64,000 bases of DNA from Poecilobothrus nobilitatus (taxonomy: Eukaryota > Arthropoda > Insecta > Diptera > Dolichopodidae): NCBI GenBank assembly GCA_947095535.1, contig OX352774.1, forward strand, positions 217,918,965-217,982,964, read 5' to 3'. Made by a program: the position numbers and the translations under genes. Within the stretch, counting starts at the first letter, position 1. The number at the start of each line of letters is the position of its first letter. Under the pieces are notes generated by a model. That model saw nothing but the letters and a program-made list of their open reading frames with translations, was not told the DNA's origin and did not search any database. This document shows positions 43,301 through 55,300 of this stretch, one piece after another.

Positions 43301-46300
43301 ACTCGAACACCGACGGATATATGCAATAATATTTAAGTTAAACTTAAAACAAAGTTTTATTTTATTTTATTAAATTTCTGTTGCTAAAAACAAAAAAAAA
43401 AATTTTTTTTTTTTTTGCTAAATACATTTTTATAATTAAATTTTCATGAAAATACTAAAACAGTTGAAAACAAAATACATATAAATATTTATACTTATAG
43501 GAAAAATAAAAAATTATAAAGCACGTGATTAAAGTATTGAATTGTGCAATACGTATAATTTCATAAATAAACAGAATTTATATATATATATAGTTATTTA
43601 AAAATTTAATAATACAAGTTAAGTTTTTTTTTTTTTTTTATTAAACTGAAAATGTTTAATTAAAATTCTAAGCTTCTTTTGTTTATGGTTAGTAATTAGT
43701 TAATTAGTAATTGCTAAGTATTAGATTTTATTTATTTAATGTTTATAGGTATAAGTAATAATAAAACGTTTAAATACGTAACTTATGACTTTCGAAATTT
43801 ATACATACATACATATAATTAAATAAGAAAAATATATAAAAATACGAATGTATATAAATTGGAGTAAAAAATTACCTACTAAGAGTATACTCAGATGGTT
43901 TCTTTTTGATTGCTCTTCCTGTGCCCGTATACTATGCAAGGTGTAATTAGTTTTTTCATCATTCTTTGAAAGCAATTTAGAAAAAAACAGACACTTAACA
44001 AAAAGATATTTAACAAAATAGATATACTGAACAAAAGACATTTTGGCAAAATAGAAACTTAACATTTAGACATTTGGCAACTTTTATTTATGTAGGAGTT
44101 AAGGGTTGATTTCCAAATATTAATTATTAGGAATTAAAATCAATAACATTTCTACAATTTTACTTCTAAAAATTTTTTTTTCGTTATTTTCATAAATTTT
44201 TTTAAAAATAAATTTTTTTGAAAAATAAACTTTACGTTTTCGATATTAATTATTTTGACACAGATTAATGCAGCCAATTAAAGAGATAATGAAATTCTAA
44301 AGTTGTAATTTAAATTGTTGATTTTTAAAATCTGCGAAATGTTGACTTCTAAAAGTTGTTAATCTCCCAAGTTGCTAAGTGTTCAGTTGTTAAATATCCT
44401 GTGGCTAATTGTCCATTTTAATAAATCTCTTTTTGTTAGTTGTTTTTTTTTGCGAAATCACCATTGATCAAATTTCCAGTTGTGAAAGTGAAAGTTGCCA
44501 ACTTGGCAGATTTTCATACAATAAATATACATATATGTCTGTGTCTATAGCTGTGTCTATTGTATTTTTTGGTCTTCTTATTTATAAACAGTTTAGAGTT
44601 CTATTTCCTTTGATTTAAGTTACAATTAAGTAATCAGTACTCAAACTGAGCCAGTAATACACCTATTATATTCGAATTCTTTAAGATCTTGTTTTGCGTT
44701 TTTTTAAATATTTTATATGTTTACGTTTTGTTAAAATTTATGTTCTTATTTTTGAAAATTATAAAAACAGGAAAACATTATTCATTTTACAATAAGCTAT
44801 TAAATTGTATTAGAATAAAAAAACTTTCTCACAAAAGCAAATGTTAGTTAAATTGCTAAAACAAATGCTATTACAAAAATATAATTGAAAAAAAAAAAAA
44901 AACAATATTTTCGCTATAAAAAAAAATTTGTCCTGAGTGTTGCGGAAATAAATTTAACTTATGTTTGTACATAAGAAGTACATTATATTGTTTCGTATTA
45001 TGAAGGTTATTAATTATTGACTGTTATTTTGTTTTTAACAACTATAATAATGCAAAAGTATATATTAGATATTATGTATCTGTGTATAGTTATTATTATA
45101 TTACAGTTTTATATTTTAATACTTATTTAATATTTTTAAAAATTTTAATATTCTTGCTTATTTTTTATACCCTACACCTAAAGTATAGGGTATATTAACT
45201 TTGGTATGGTGTTTGTAACCACCAAAAGGAAGCGAGTTAGGTATAGACATGTATATATATTCTGAATCAGGATCACCGCCGGAGTCGATTTAGCGATGTC
45301 CGTCCGTCCGTCCGTCCGTACGCACGATAACTCAAAAAATAATGATGCTATCTTGATGAAATTTATATAGTAGGTTACTAATTACGAAAGAAAGGCTAAG
45401 TTCGAATCTGGACAAAATCCGTCCATGGGTTCGGATTCTGGAAGCTTCCGAATGATTCCGGGCTTTTGGAGATAATCTCCGCAAACGAGATTATCTCCAA
45501 AAGCAACAAAGATAGAATCTTCAAATTTTGTACAATGATGTTTCTTCCCGTTCGATTTATGTCTCTGAAATTTAAGAGGATTTGGTCCATGGGTTTGGGT
45601 TTTGGAAGCTTCCGAACGAGCACCAGAGCAAATGAGATTATCTCCAAAACCAACAAAGATAGAAACTTTAAATTTGGCAGGGTGGTGTTCTTTCATGTTT
45701 TATTTAAGTCCCTGAAATGTGAGAAGATTTGGTCCATGGGTTCGGCTTTTGGAAACTTCCGAACGAGCCCCAGAGCAAACGAGATTATCTCCAAAACCAA
45801 TAAAGATAGAACCTTTACTTTTGGCAGAATGGTGTTCTTTCATGTATGATTTAGGCCTCTGAAATTTAAGAGGATTTGGTCCATGGGTTTGGATTTGGAA
45901 GCTTCCGAACGAGCACCAGAGCAAATGAGATTATCTCCAAAACCAACAAAGATATAACCTTTAAATTTGGCAGGGTGGTGTTCTTTCATGTATGATTTAG
46001 GCCTCTGAAATTTAAGAGGATTTGGTCCATGGGTTTGGATTTGGAAGCTTCCGAACGAGCACCAGAGCAAATGAGATTATCTCCAAAACCAACAAAGATA
46101 TAACCTTTAAATTTGGCAGGGTGGTGTTCCTTCCCGTTTGATTTATGTCTCTGAAATTTAAGAGGATTTGGTCCATGGGTTTGGATTTGGAAGCTTCCGA
46201 ACAAGCCCCAGAGCAAATGAGATTATCTCCAAAACCAATAAAGATATAACCTTTACTTTTGGCAGAATGGTGTTCTTTCATGTATGATTTAGGCCTCTGA

Positions 46301-49300
46301 AATTTAAGAGGATTTGGTCCATGGGTTTGGATTTGGAAGCTTCCGAACGAGCACCAGAGCAAATGAGATTATCTCCAAAACCAACAAAGATATAACCTTT
46401 AAATTTGGCAGGGTGGTGTTCTTTCATGTTTTATTTAAGTCTCTGAAATGTGAGAAGATTTGGTCCATGGGTTCGGCTTTTGGAAACTTCCGAACGAGCC
46501 CCAGAGCAAACGAGATTATCTCCAAAACCAATAAAGATAGAACCTTTAAATTTTTTATAATGATGTTTCTTCCAGTTTGATTTATGTCTCTAAAATTTAA
46601 GAGGATGTGGTCCATGGGTTTGGATTTTGGAAGCTTCCGAACGAGCCCCAGAGCAAATGAGATGATCTCCAAAAACAACAAATATATATAACCTTTAAAT
46701 TTGGTCGAATGGTGTTTTTTCATGTTTGATTTAAGTCTCTGAAATTTGAGAGGATTTGGCCATGGGTTTAAATTTGAAAGAATTTGAACCGTGGATTCGA
46801 ATTTTGGAAGCTTCCCAACGAGCCGCAGAGCAAATGAGATTATATCCAATACGAACAAAGGTAGAACCTTTGAATTTGGTACAATGGTGTTCTTTCGTGT
46901 TTGATTTATGTCTCTGAAATTTAAGAGGATTTGGTCCATGGGTTTGGTTTTGGAAGCTTCCGAACGAGCACCAGAGCAAATGAGATTATCTCCAAAACCA
47001 ACAAAGATATAACCTTTAAATTTTTTATAATGATGTTTCTTCCAGTTTGATTTATGTCTCTAAAATTTAAGAGGATGTGGTCCATGGGTTTGGATTTTGG
47101 AAGCTTCCGAACGAGCCCCAGAGCAAATGAGATTATCTCCAAAAACAACAAATATATAACCTTTACTTTTGGCATAATGGTGTTCTTTCATGTATGATTT
47201 AGGCCTCTGAAATTTGAGAGGATTTGGTCCTTGGGTTCGGATTTTGAAAGCTTCCGAACGAGCCTCAGAGCAAATGATATTATCTCCAAATGCAACAAAG
47301 ATATAACCTTTAAATTAGGCAGAATGGTGTTCCTTCATGTTTGATTTATGTTTCTGAAATTTGTGAGGATTTGGTCCATGGGTTCAAATCTTGAAAGCTT
47401 CCGGACGAGCCCCAGATCAAACGAGTATATCTCCACAACCAACAAAGATAGAACTTTTATTTTTAGTACAAAGGTTTTCTGTTATGTTTCCTTTTCTGTA
47501 AAATTGGAAACTGACATTTGAAAGAATTTGAACCATGGGTTCGTATTTTGGAAACTTCCAAACGAGCACAAGAGCAACGAGCATATCTCCAAAACCAACA
47601 AAAGTAGAACCTTTAAATTTAATAGAATGGTGTTCTGGCAAGTTTTCTTTATGTTCCTGAGATGGATTCGATGAATTTGAGTGGCAATTCGGGTAGCTGA
47701 CACAAACATCCCAAGGACTACCAATCTTCGAAAATAATTAATATAGAAACTTAAAATTTTATACAAGGGTGTTATACAAGCATATCCCAGCATATACAAG
47801 CATACAAGCATATCCCAAGCGGATGCCTTTTTTACGTTCTTGATATTCGAGTTGAATAAGACAGAAAAGGGAAGAAGTTCAAGCAGCTGCCAAAAACACT
47901 TATGGATTTTTAATTTAATTCGAATTATTCAGGTGTAGGGTATTAATAAGTCGGTTGCATCGACTTACTGTTACATTTACTTGTTTAATTATATTTTTTC
48001 GGACGTAGAATAATTTGCTTTTTTTTTGTACTGTTAAGTTTTTAATTTGAAATTTTTTTACAGTGATTATTATTCTGAGCTACATTTTATTTCTTAACTA
48101 TTATTACACGGTCATTAGTTTCTCTTGAAAATTATAAGATACTCAAAATTTTTTTTTAATTTATTTTGCCATAAGTAAGAGTCATAAAATTTTCTTAAGT
48201 TAAATTGTTTTGTTTTAAAATTTATTTTAAAAAAGTGTACCTATTATAGGTAGGTATATAATTTTCATTTAGTTTTTGAATTTTGTAATTTAAGTCATTC
48301 GGACACCATTAGGAGATTACAAATCAAAACTAGTTTTTTCAACATAATTGAAAGTTACTATCTTGCTCAGTTTGTTGATTACAAAGCAAGCCACATTCCA
48401 CACCTGTAATATTCAAGTACAAGTACAATTACCAGTATCATTACTGGTATTTATTTGGGTAATTTTAATTTTAAAATGGTATACTGAACTTAATTAGCAA
48501 TGATTTTTCTAAAATACTTGCAATTCTTGATAATTTAGTAGTTTTTAATATTTAAGTATTTTAAAGTAATTAAAAGTATTGAAAATAATTAAAAATGTAC
48601 TTAGAATTTAAATTTAGGAATTATCAAGTAAATACATAATTCGTTTTACTGGTAATATAATTTTCAAAATACCAGTGCCAAATAATCTTATTTGTAAATT
48701 ATCAAGTATACGTATTATAATTACCAAGTAATAGTACTTAACCCTGTACTTAAGTACCGATTTTCTCATTACTTTACAGGTCTGCTCATTATTTAACATT
48801 GTAATCGTTATTGTAATCATTATACAGGTATACAAATTATGTGTTGGATAGAATTGGAACACTTAAACTTATTAGTTTTGTATACAAAATATCGAAATTT
48901 AGTGCACTCAAAGTTCATATACCTACGTATATATATGTATATCTATAATTTTAAAACCATTTATCTGACAATGTATAATATTAAAATAAATATTCATATT
49001 ATTTATTATATGTATAAATAACAATTAATTTTTATAATTATTGGTTTTTTTTTGTTTCTATTTTTTAATATTTATTTTATTAAATTACAAATGGAAAAAA
49101 AATGTTACCACAAGGGATTTTCCCATTTGCACTGAATTTATTTTAATTGAATTCTATAAATAAATTATAAATTTCTTAGTATAAAACATATATGTATGTA
49201 GATAAAATTAAGTTTAAAAAAAAAACGTGTTATTATTTTAAAAATATTTTCTTATAAAGTGAAAACCCTTAATTATAAATTAAGAAAAATTCTAAAAAAA

Positions 49301-52300
49301 AAAAAAATTATTTTTAAAATGTGTGTACATTTTTAACATAAAATACGAGTATACTCTATAAAATCAAAATAATTTACAAAAGTTTATAAACAATGGAATT
49401 ATAAACAATTTATATAAGTATTTGTTGGTTTAAAACAAAAATCTTTCAGATATACATTTTTAATATTTCGTTTTTCTAATTTAAGAAAATATTTTTAGTA
49501 CTTTTCAATATCAATGCCACTCCTATATTTATGCTCCTTGCATAACGTATACACTAAGACATTCATATTTGTCTAATTTTCAGTTTCGGCAATCATTAAT
49601 TTGACTAAGCCGTTGATTACTCGGCTGTAGTTATTTGATATACAAGACTATGAAACGTTTCTCTTTATTTTTACCCCATTTCTATTATCTTATACAAGTA
49701 TTAACAATCTTAACAACTGCACCATTGATTAGATTAATATTATTATATTAATCCATATATTTTTTACATTCAAACTCTAAGCACGAATCTGATATATTAA
49801 AATCCGAAAAGCAAACTAAATTTAAGTCCGTAACCAGTTGTTTTTGTTTAAAAAAACAAAACTAATTGATTGGTGCGTTTTTATATAGTCAAACAAGAGT
49901 CATAATATTATTGAATAAGGGTTGTATTATAAAAAAATTTTTTTATTATAGGCGAAAAGAAAACATTTATCTGACTTTCATATTATAGTCTTATTAATTT
50001 GTATTCCAAAAAATTAATTTTAGTTTTTGTTTATATAAGAAAAACAATTAATTTAAAAATTTTGTTTGTTTATATAAGAACATTTTTTTTTTATAAGAAA
50101 TTTGCAAAAATAAACTAATAAAATTTTTTTAACAACCGTATAAAAAACAATAAAAAATATTAAAAAAAAAAAAGTGTAATTTAATATAAAAAAAATTTAA
50201 ACATTTAAAGTTTATGTATAAAGAATTTTTCAAAAAAAAATATCAAAAGTCAATTTTATTTATTAATAAAAAAAAGTTAATCAAAGAAAATAAAAATCAT
50301 TTTGAACTTAATTTGAAAAATTTCATAAAAGAAAAAAAAAATTACACGTTTTTATCTTAAAAATTACGCATTTTATGAAACAAAGTTGTAAATCTTTTTG
50401 ATATATGTATGTATGTATTATCATTAAAAAAATTATTTATACCTATACATTTAAAACTTTTAATTTTATTTTTTTAATTTAAAAGGTGAAATAAAAATAA
50501 AATAGAATAAAAATAAAAGAAATATTATAATATACTGAATTGTTTTCATAAATTAACTAAAAAGATAAAAAAAAAAAAAAAAAGATTTTTCTTCGTTTAA
50601 TAACAATGAACCTATAGAATGGTCGAATATTTGTTTTTTTAATTTTTAAACTAAATTTTCTGTATTATGTTATTATAAAGAACAAAAATTTGTATCATTT
50701 TAAGATTAATAATGTTTTTTATTACAAAATTATTACATTGCTATATATAATGGTTCAAAAATAATTAATAATTTATGTTACATACGAATGAATATATACA
50801 TATTTAATGTATGTTACATTCAAAATTTAAGTGCTTAAGTAAGTAAGTAAGTAATTGATGTTTATCTTAGATAAACCACTATATATGTTTTGACTAAAAT
50901 TGAATATTGTTATAAAAAAAAATTTTTGTTAAGACGTTTAAAGTATAGGTAAGAAATATATATAGATGTATATAACGTACTAAATTTAAAAACACATGTA
51001 AAAAATATGTTTTTTTTTTTTTTACTTTTTTACTAAAAGAGAAAAAAAAAATTATTTAATGATGGAGAATTTATATTTATACTTTTATTGTTACTTTTTA
51101 ATATTAATAAAAAGTTTAGTTGTTTTATAATTTTGAAAAAAAAAAAAAAAACTATCAGTTTGTATCTATTCTTCCGTTTATCAATTTTAAATTTTGAGAT
51201 TTTTTGAGAGAAAATTCACAATTTATTTTTTATAATAGGAAATTTTCTTTGTTTTAGTAATTTTTCGTAGATTTTTTTTTTTAGCTTTGGAAAATATAAC
51301 TTTATTCTGAGCTACAAAAACAAAAATATTAACAGCTTTTAAAGAAATCTTTTCCAAATCTTTGAAAATTTTGCACAAACGGAAATGATTCTAAATTCTC
51401 TTTGCGTAACGTTAGTTATTTTGCGAAACCATAAGTGTATAGTTAATTTAAATTCAAGAATTTGATGATGCGCATTATTTTAAACTTCTATATATATACA
51501 AATCTATACAAATTATTCTACAAGGTAATTTATCTGTTCAGATCTATACTTTATTATACTTTTTTAAGTCGTTTGTGAGTTTATGTTGGTTGACTGCATT
51601 ACTGCGTTAAATTTCAATAAAAAATTGAACAATAAGAGGCATACAAATAAAGATATTTATGTTTCATAGTCTTGTACATTAGTTATAACCACGGCAGGAT
51701 TAAAACCCATAAATGTCCTAAGCCCTACAAAAAAAAAAAAAAAATTAAGAAAATTTTACAATAGCCATTGTGAACTCATTCTTAAAGTTTAGCGATGTAA
51801 AATTATTGACACTAATCGTCAAATTGTTGTTTACCACATTTACCACACATACCACAAACATACCACATTTTGAGAAAATTTGCCTATATTTGTATTATTT
51901 TATAATTCAGGCAGACATTTTCATAAATAACCTATGACTATGCAATGGCATAGTCTAAGTAGCCCCCGTATCTTGGAAATCAGAAGTCCCAGTACAAAAG
52001 TACTGGAATGTTAGGGTATGTTACAATGAGCTAAAGCAATAGTGTATGATTGAACAGCAAGTTTATAAGTATGAAAAGTTTGAGTAAAGTAAATTATCAT
52101 GATGCCGTAAACAAATGCTTAGTTTGTTTATAGATTAATTCAGCTGTAACTGTAACCAGCCGAGGAAAGGTGATAAAAGTATATCTTAATTAAAACATCT
52201 TCATAATAAATCCTCATCAAATTAACATATAATTTAATTTAGCTTTTAAATTATTGTATATCAAAAGGTGCTAAATGTATTGCATATACATTCGAACTAA

Positions 52301-55300
52301 CTATAAGATGTACTCGTATATAATAATACATATTATTAAAAGTAACTCTTTTTTATTAGTATAATATTGAATCTTTTATAGAGTACTCTAAGAGTTGAAA
52401 TATGATACCAGACATTTTAGTTATATATAGATAAATTTAATATACGCAATAAGAATTTAAGATATTTTTAAATAATTTAATTTATTTAAGAAAACTTTTA
52501 TTTATAAAATTTTTAATATTCATTTACCAAAAAAATTTTTTTTGATAAATATTTTGTTGTTAGTATATATTTTGGAGTATGTACATTGTATATTATGTAT
52601 AAATATATAAAGACAAACATAATGGTACCAATATAATTTTTAATCAGTATTTTGACAAAAAAAACAAAAAAGATAAAATTTCACATGAAATTCTTTATTT
52701 TTTTTTATATATAGGATATGTTTGTACGTTTTGGTTAGCCTAAAATTTGTGATTAAATTTTAATGATAAAAGAAATGTAGGTAATTAATCAAAAAATTGT
52801 TTTTGTTAAATAAAATTAATTATATCTTTAATTAATATAATTAAATATTATTGTTTGTTTAATTTTATATTTTGGAAAATTATGATTACTTTTTCATTGA
52901 TATTATCATTTTCATTGATTGTTTTATTATTTCTATAGCAATAAAATTTATTTAATAAAGTATATAGCTAATTATATAAAGTTTGATATTTTTAAGGAGA
53001 AGTTATCTTAATTAATTTTTTTAATTTTTATCTAAATTAATTTATTAAGCAAATTATTTGGTAATATTTTTAGGAAATGGTTTCCAGAGTTGTACATCAT
53101 ATATCAAAGAAGAAAAATAACAAAGGAAGTCTAAATACACATTTTATAAATTTGATCGTAATAATAAATTTGAGAAAGACATACTTATTACATATATTAT
53201 ATATTTATGTACCACTTTTTTGTATTAGGCAACAGTTATAACTATTATTGAAATGCTTTATTGAAATTTTTATTTTCAAATTTTTTGCAGCAAAGATATA
53301 TAAAATTTAACAAAAAGGTTTAACCATTTAAGTTAAACATTATCTAAATAATAAATTTACCTATTCATTTTCAAATTTTAATTTTAATATTTCTTTAAAA
53401 ATCAATTTTATCATTTTCCGACTTGATAATTATTTCCCTAAAGAGGCAGATCAGTAATTTTGCATATGAAACAAAATTATTCCAATGATATAATGTTTCA
53501 TTTCTTCCTGTCAATGAGAAAAATGCTTTTTTAACTACAAAATTATTTTTATTTTGATTTGACATCTTATTTCACTAAAATATTTTTCTGATTACTATAA
53601 CCGTCCTTAGGTAAAAAATTGTAAGTGTTCAAGGAAAAGAATTTTAGTAATGAATTTTAATGAAAGTTTTCTTATCTGAAAAAAGTTTAGGACAAAACTA
53701 GCACAGGACAACATTTTTTTCAAAAACTTGACCTGAAAATATTGACGGGGCAATAAAATGAGTTTTGCACTCTCCAGAATGACAACATTAAAAAATATAT
53801 GTATATAATTGTCACTGTCAGTTAAATAGTAAATAGTAATTAATGACAATATAAAAATACATTATTTTCATTTATTTGGTTGAGTTTTGAAAAATATCTA
53901 GTTTACAAAAAAAATTTATATTTGATTAGAATAAGTTTAAAAATTTTTAAATAAGTTAAATATAATTTGTAGATAAAGAAATCAGTGCAACAAACTAAAA
54001 AAAAAAACCTTGCCCTTTTTCTGTTCTATTCTAAAAAATGTTCAGGTCAAAACTGAAAAAAAAAGTGCAAAACTAGAAAAAAAACTATACGTTTACAATA
54101 TAATCCACAAAGCTTATATATTACATTGTGATCCAATGAGTTAAATTTGACTTAAAAATTAAATAACGGTAACTTTGCAACTTCTATAGTTCTATGTGAT
54201 CATGATATTTTTCTCTTAAAAAAAATGTATCGATTAATGTCACTTCTGACATTAAAAAAAAAACCGGTTCGACAGATATAAGTACTTTAAAAAAAAAAAA
54301 CTGTTTTTATCAGTTTTTTAATTATTTTTTTTGTACAATCGGGTTTGGTATAACATTAAAAAAAATTCATTTAGAAGTTTTAAAAAAAGAAAACATTTTA
54401 TTTATATTATAACTGCGTTTTTAAGTTTGAAAGTTTGTTTTGACATTATTGTAAAAAAAAAAAATAAGAACAATAAAAATGGATTTGAATGTAAATAACT
54501 TTATTTTTGCTTTTAGCATTAAGAATATTAAAATGTATAATTTTTCGGAACTTACACATTTGCTTTTTCGGCCATAATTTGTTAATTTCTTAAAAATTAA
54601 CAATATACATATGTATATGGGTATTAATTACTTAACCTATTTTAAATGGATAACAATTAAAAGTTTTCAAATTTTATATACATATGCACCTATGTAGTTT
54701 TGGTTTGTTTCGATTGGTTCTTGACTGTCAAATATTAATTTGAATTCTGTCAAAAAAGGATCATTTATAGATTTTTTAAGATTTATAGAGCGATTTTGAT
54801 AAAAAGTTGGATCAGCGTTTTCATTTGTATATGAAAATTCATTAAAGCTCCGTGACAATTTATAATTATATAAAGAAAATTATTTTTAATTTTTTTTATT
54901 ATATCCCTTGAAAACAATTTTGTTTTTATTTTAAGCAGTTTATAAAATATTGTATAAATTGATTTATTGTATAACTATAGTTTAAAAAGATAGAATTGCT
55001 CTGCAGATAAATAATGATATTAGAATCATCTTTTCAATTTTTTTTATAAAAAACTTATATAATAATAATAATAATAAAATACAAAAAGTTTTCTATAAAT
55101 ATTTTTTATTTTAATTTTTTAATACCTAAAAATGTATGTAAGAATTATTTAAGAACGTTAGAAAATTAAATTTTTAATTAATTCAGAAATTTAAACCTAT
55201 AACAAACTGTCTTTTAAATTGATATTTTTTTATAGTTTGATAGTTTAGTTTGATTTTATTAGAATTTTTTTCTTTTTAATATTATTTTTTTGAAATTTTT

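Larger units (their letters stand above)
45167..47985 (+). mobile_element. DINE/Helentron-like non-autonomous element with mini-me core
   Basis: Non-autonomous element of the dipteran DINE/mini-me type. The 13-bp sequence ATACCCTACACCT (45167-45179) reappears inverted at 47931-47943 as subterminal inverted repeats. Near the 5' end are a TA run (45252-45260), a ~33-bp core (TCTGAATCAGGATCACCGCC, then GGAGTCGATTTAGC) and a (GTCC)n run (45298-45319), the arrangement described for mini-me elements. A central tandem array follows. A 6-bp-stem hairpin, AAGTCG-7 nt-CGACTT, at 47948-47966 closes the 3' end, as in Helitron-class termini. No Rep/helicase frame exists. The exact outer ends are not certain. 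Confidence 0.8.

Noticed and set aside
44409..44618. 69-codon plus-strand frame with hydrophobic ends
   Set aside because: Overlaps an inverted-repeat array, and its hydrophobicity follows from T-rich DNA.
45298..45319. CRISPR-like or regulatory tandem repeat
   Set aside because: It is a simple (GTCC)n run in the position expected for a mini-me core; there are no spacers.
45382..47811. Many overlapping frames of 74-171 codons on both strands
   Set aside because: They are by-products of the 146-147 bp tandem array (147 = 49 codons). The same peptides recur in different frames and there is no start, splice or family support.
53607..53849. 80-codon minus-strand frame
   Set aside because: Composition (Phe, Leu, Ile, Lys) is what random A+T-rich DNA gives; no motif seen.
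54667..54858. Minus-strand frame of about 63 codons with non-repetitive composition
   Set aside because: It begins with TTG rather than ATG, has no recognisable domain and no clear splice sites. A database search with the peptide would decide; a conserved hit would reopen it.
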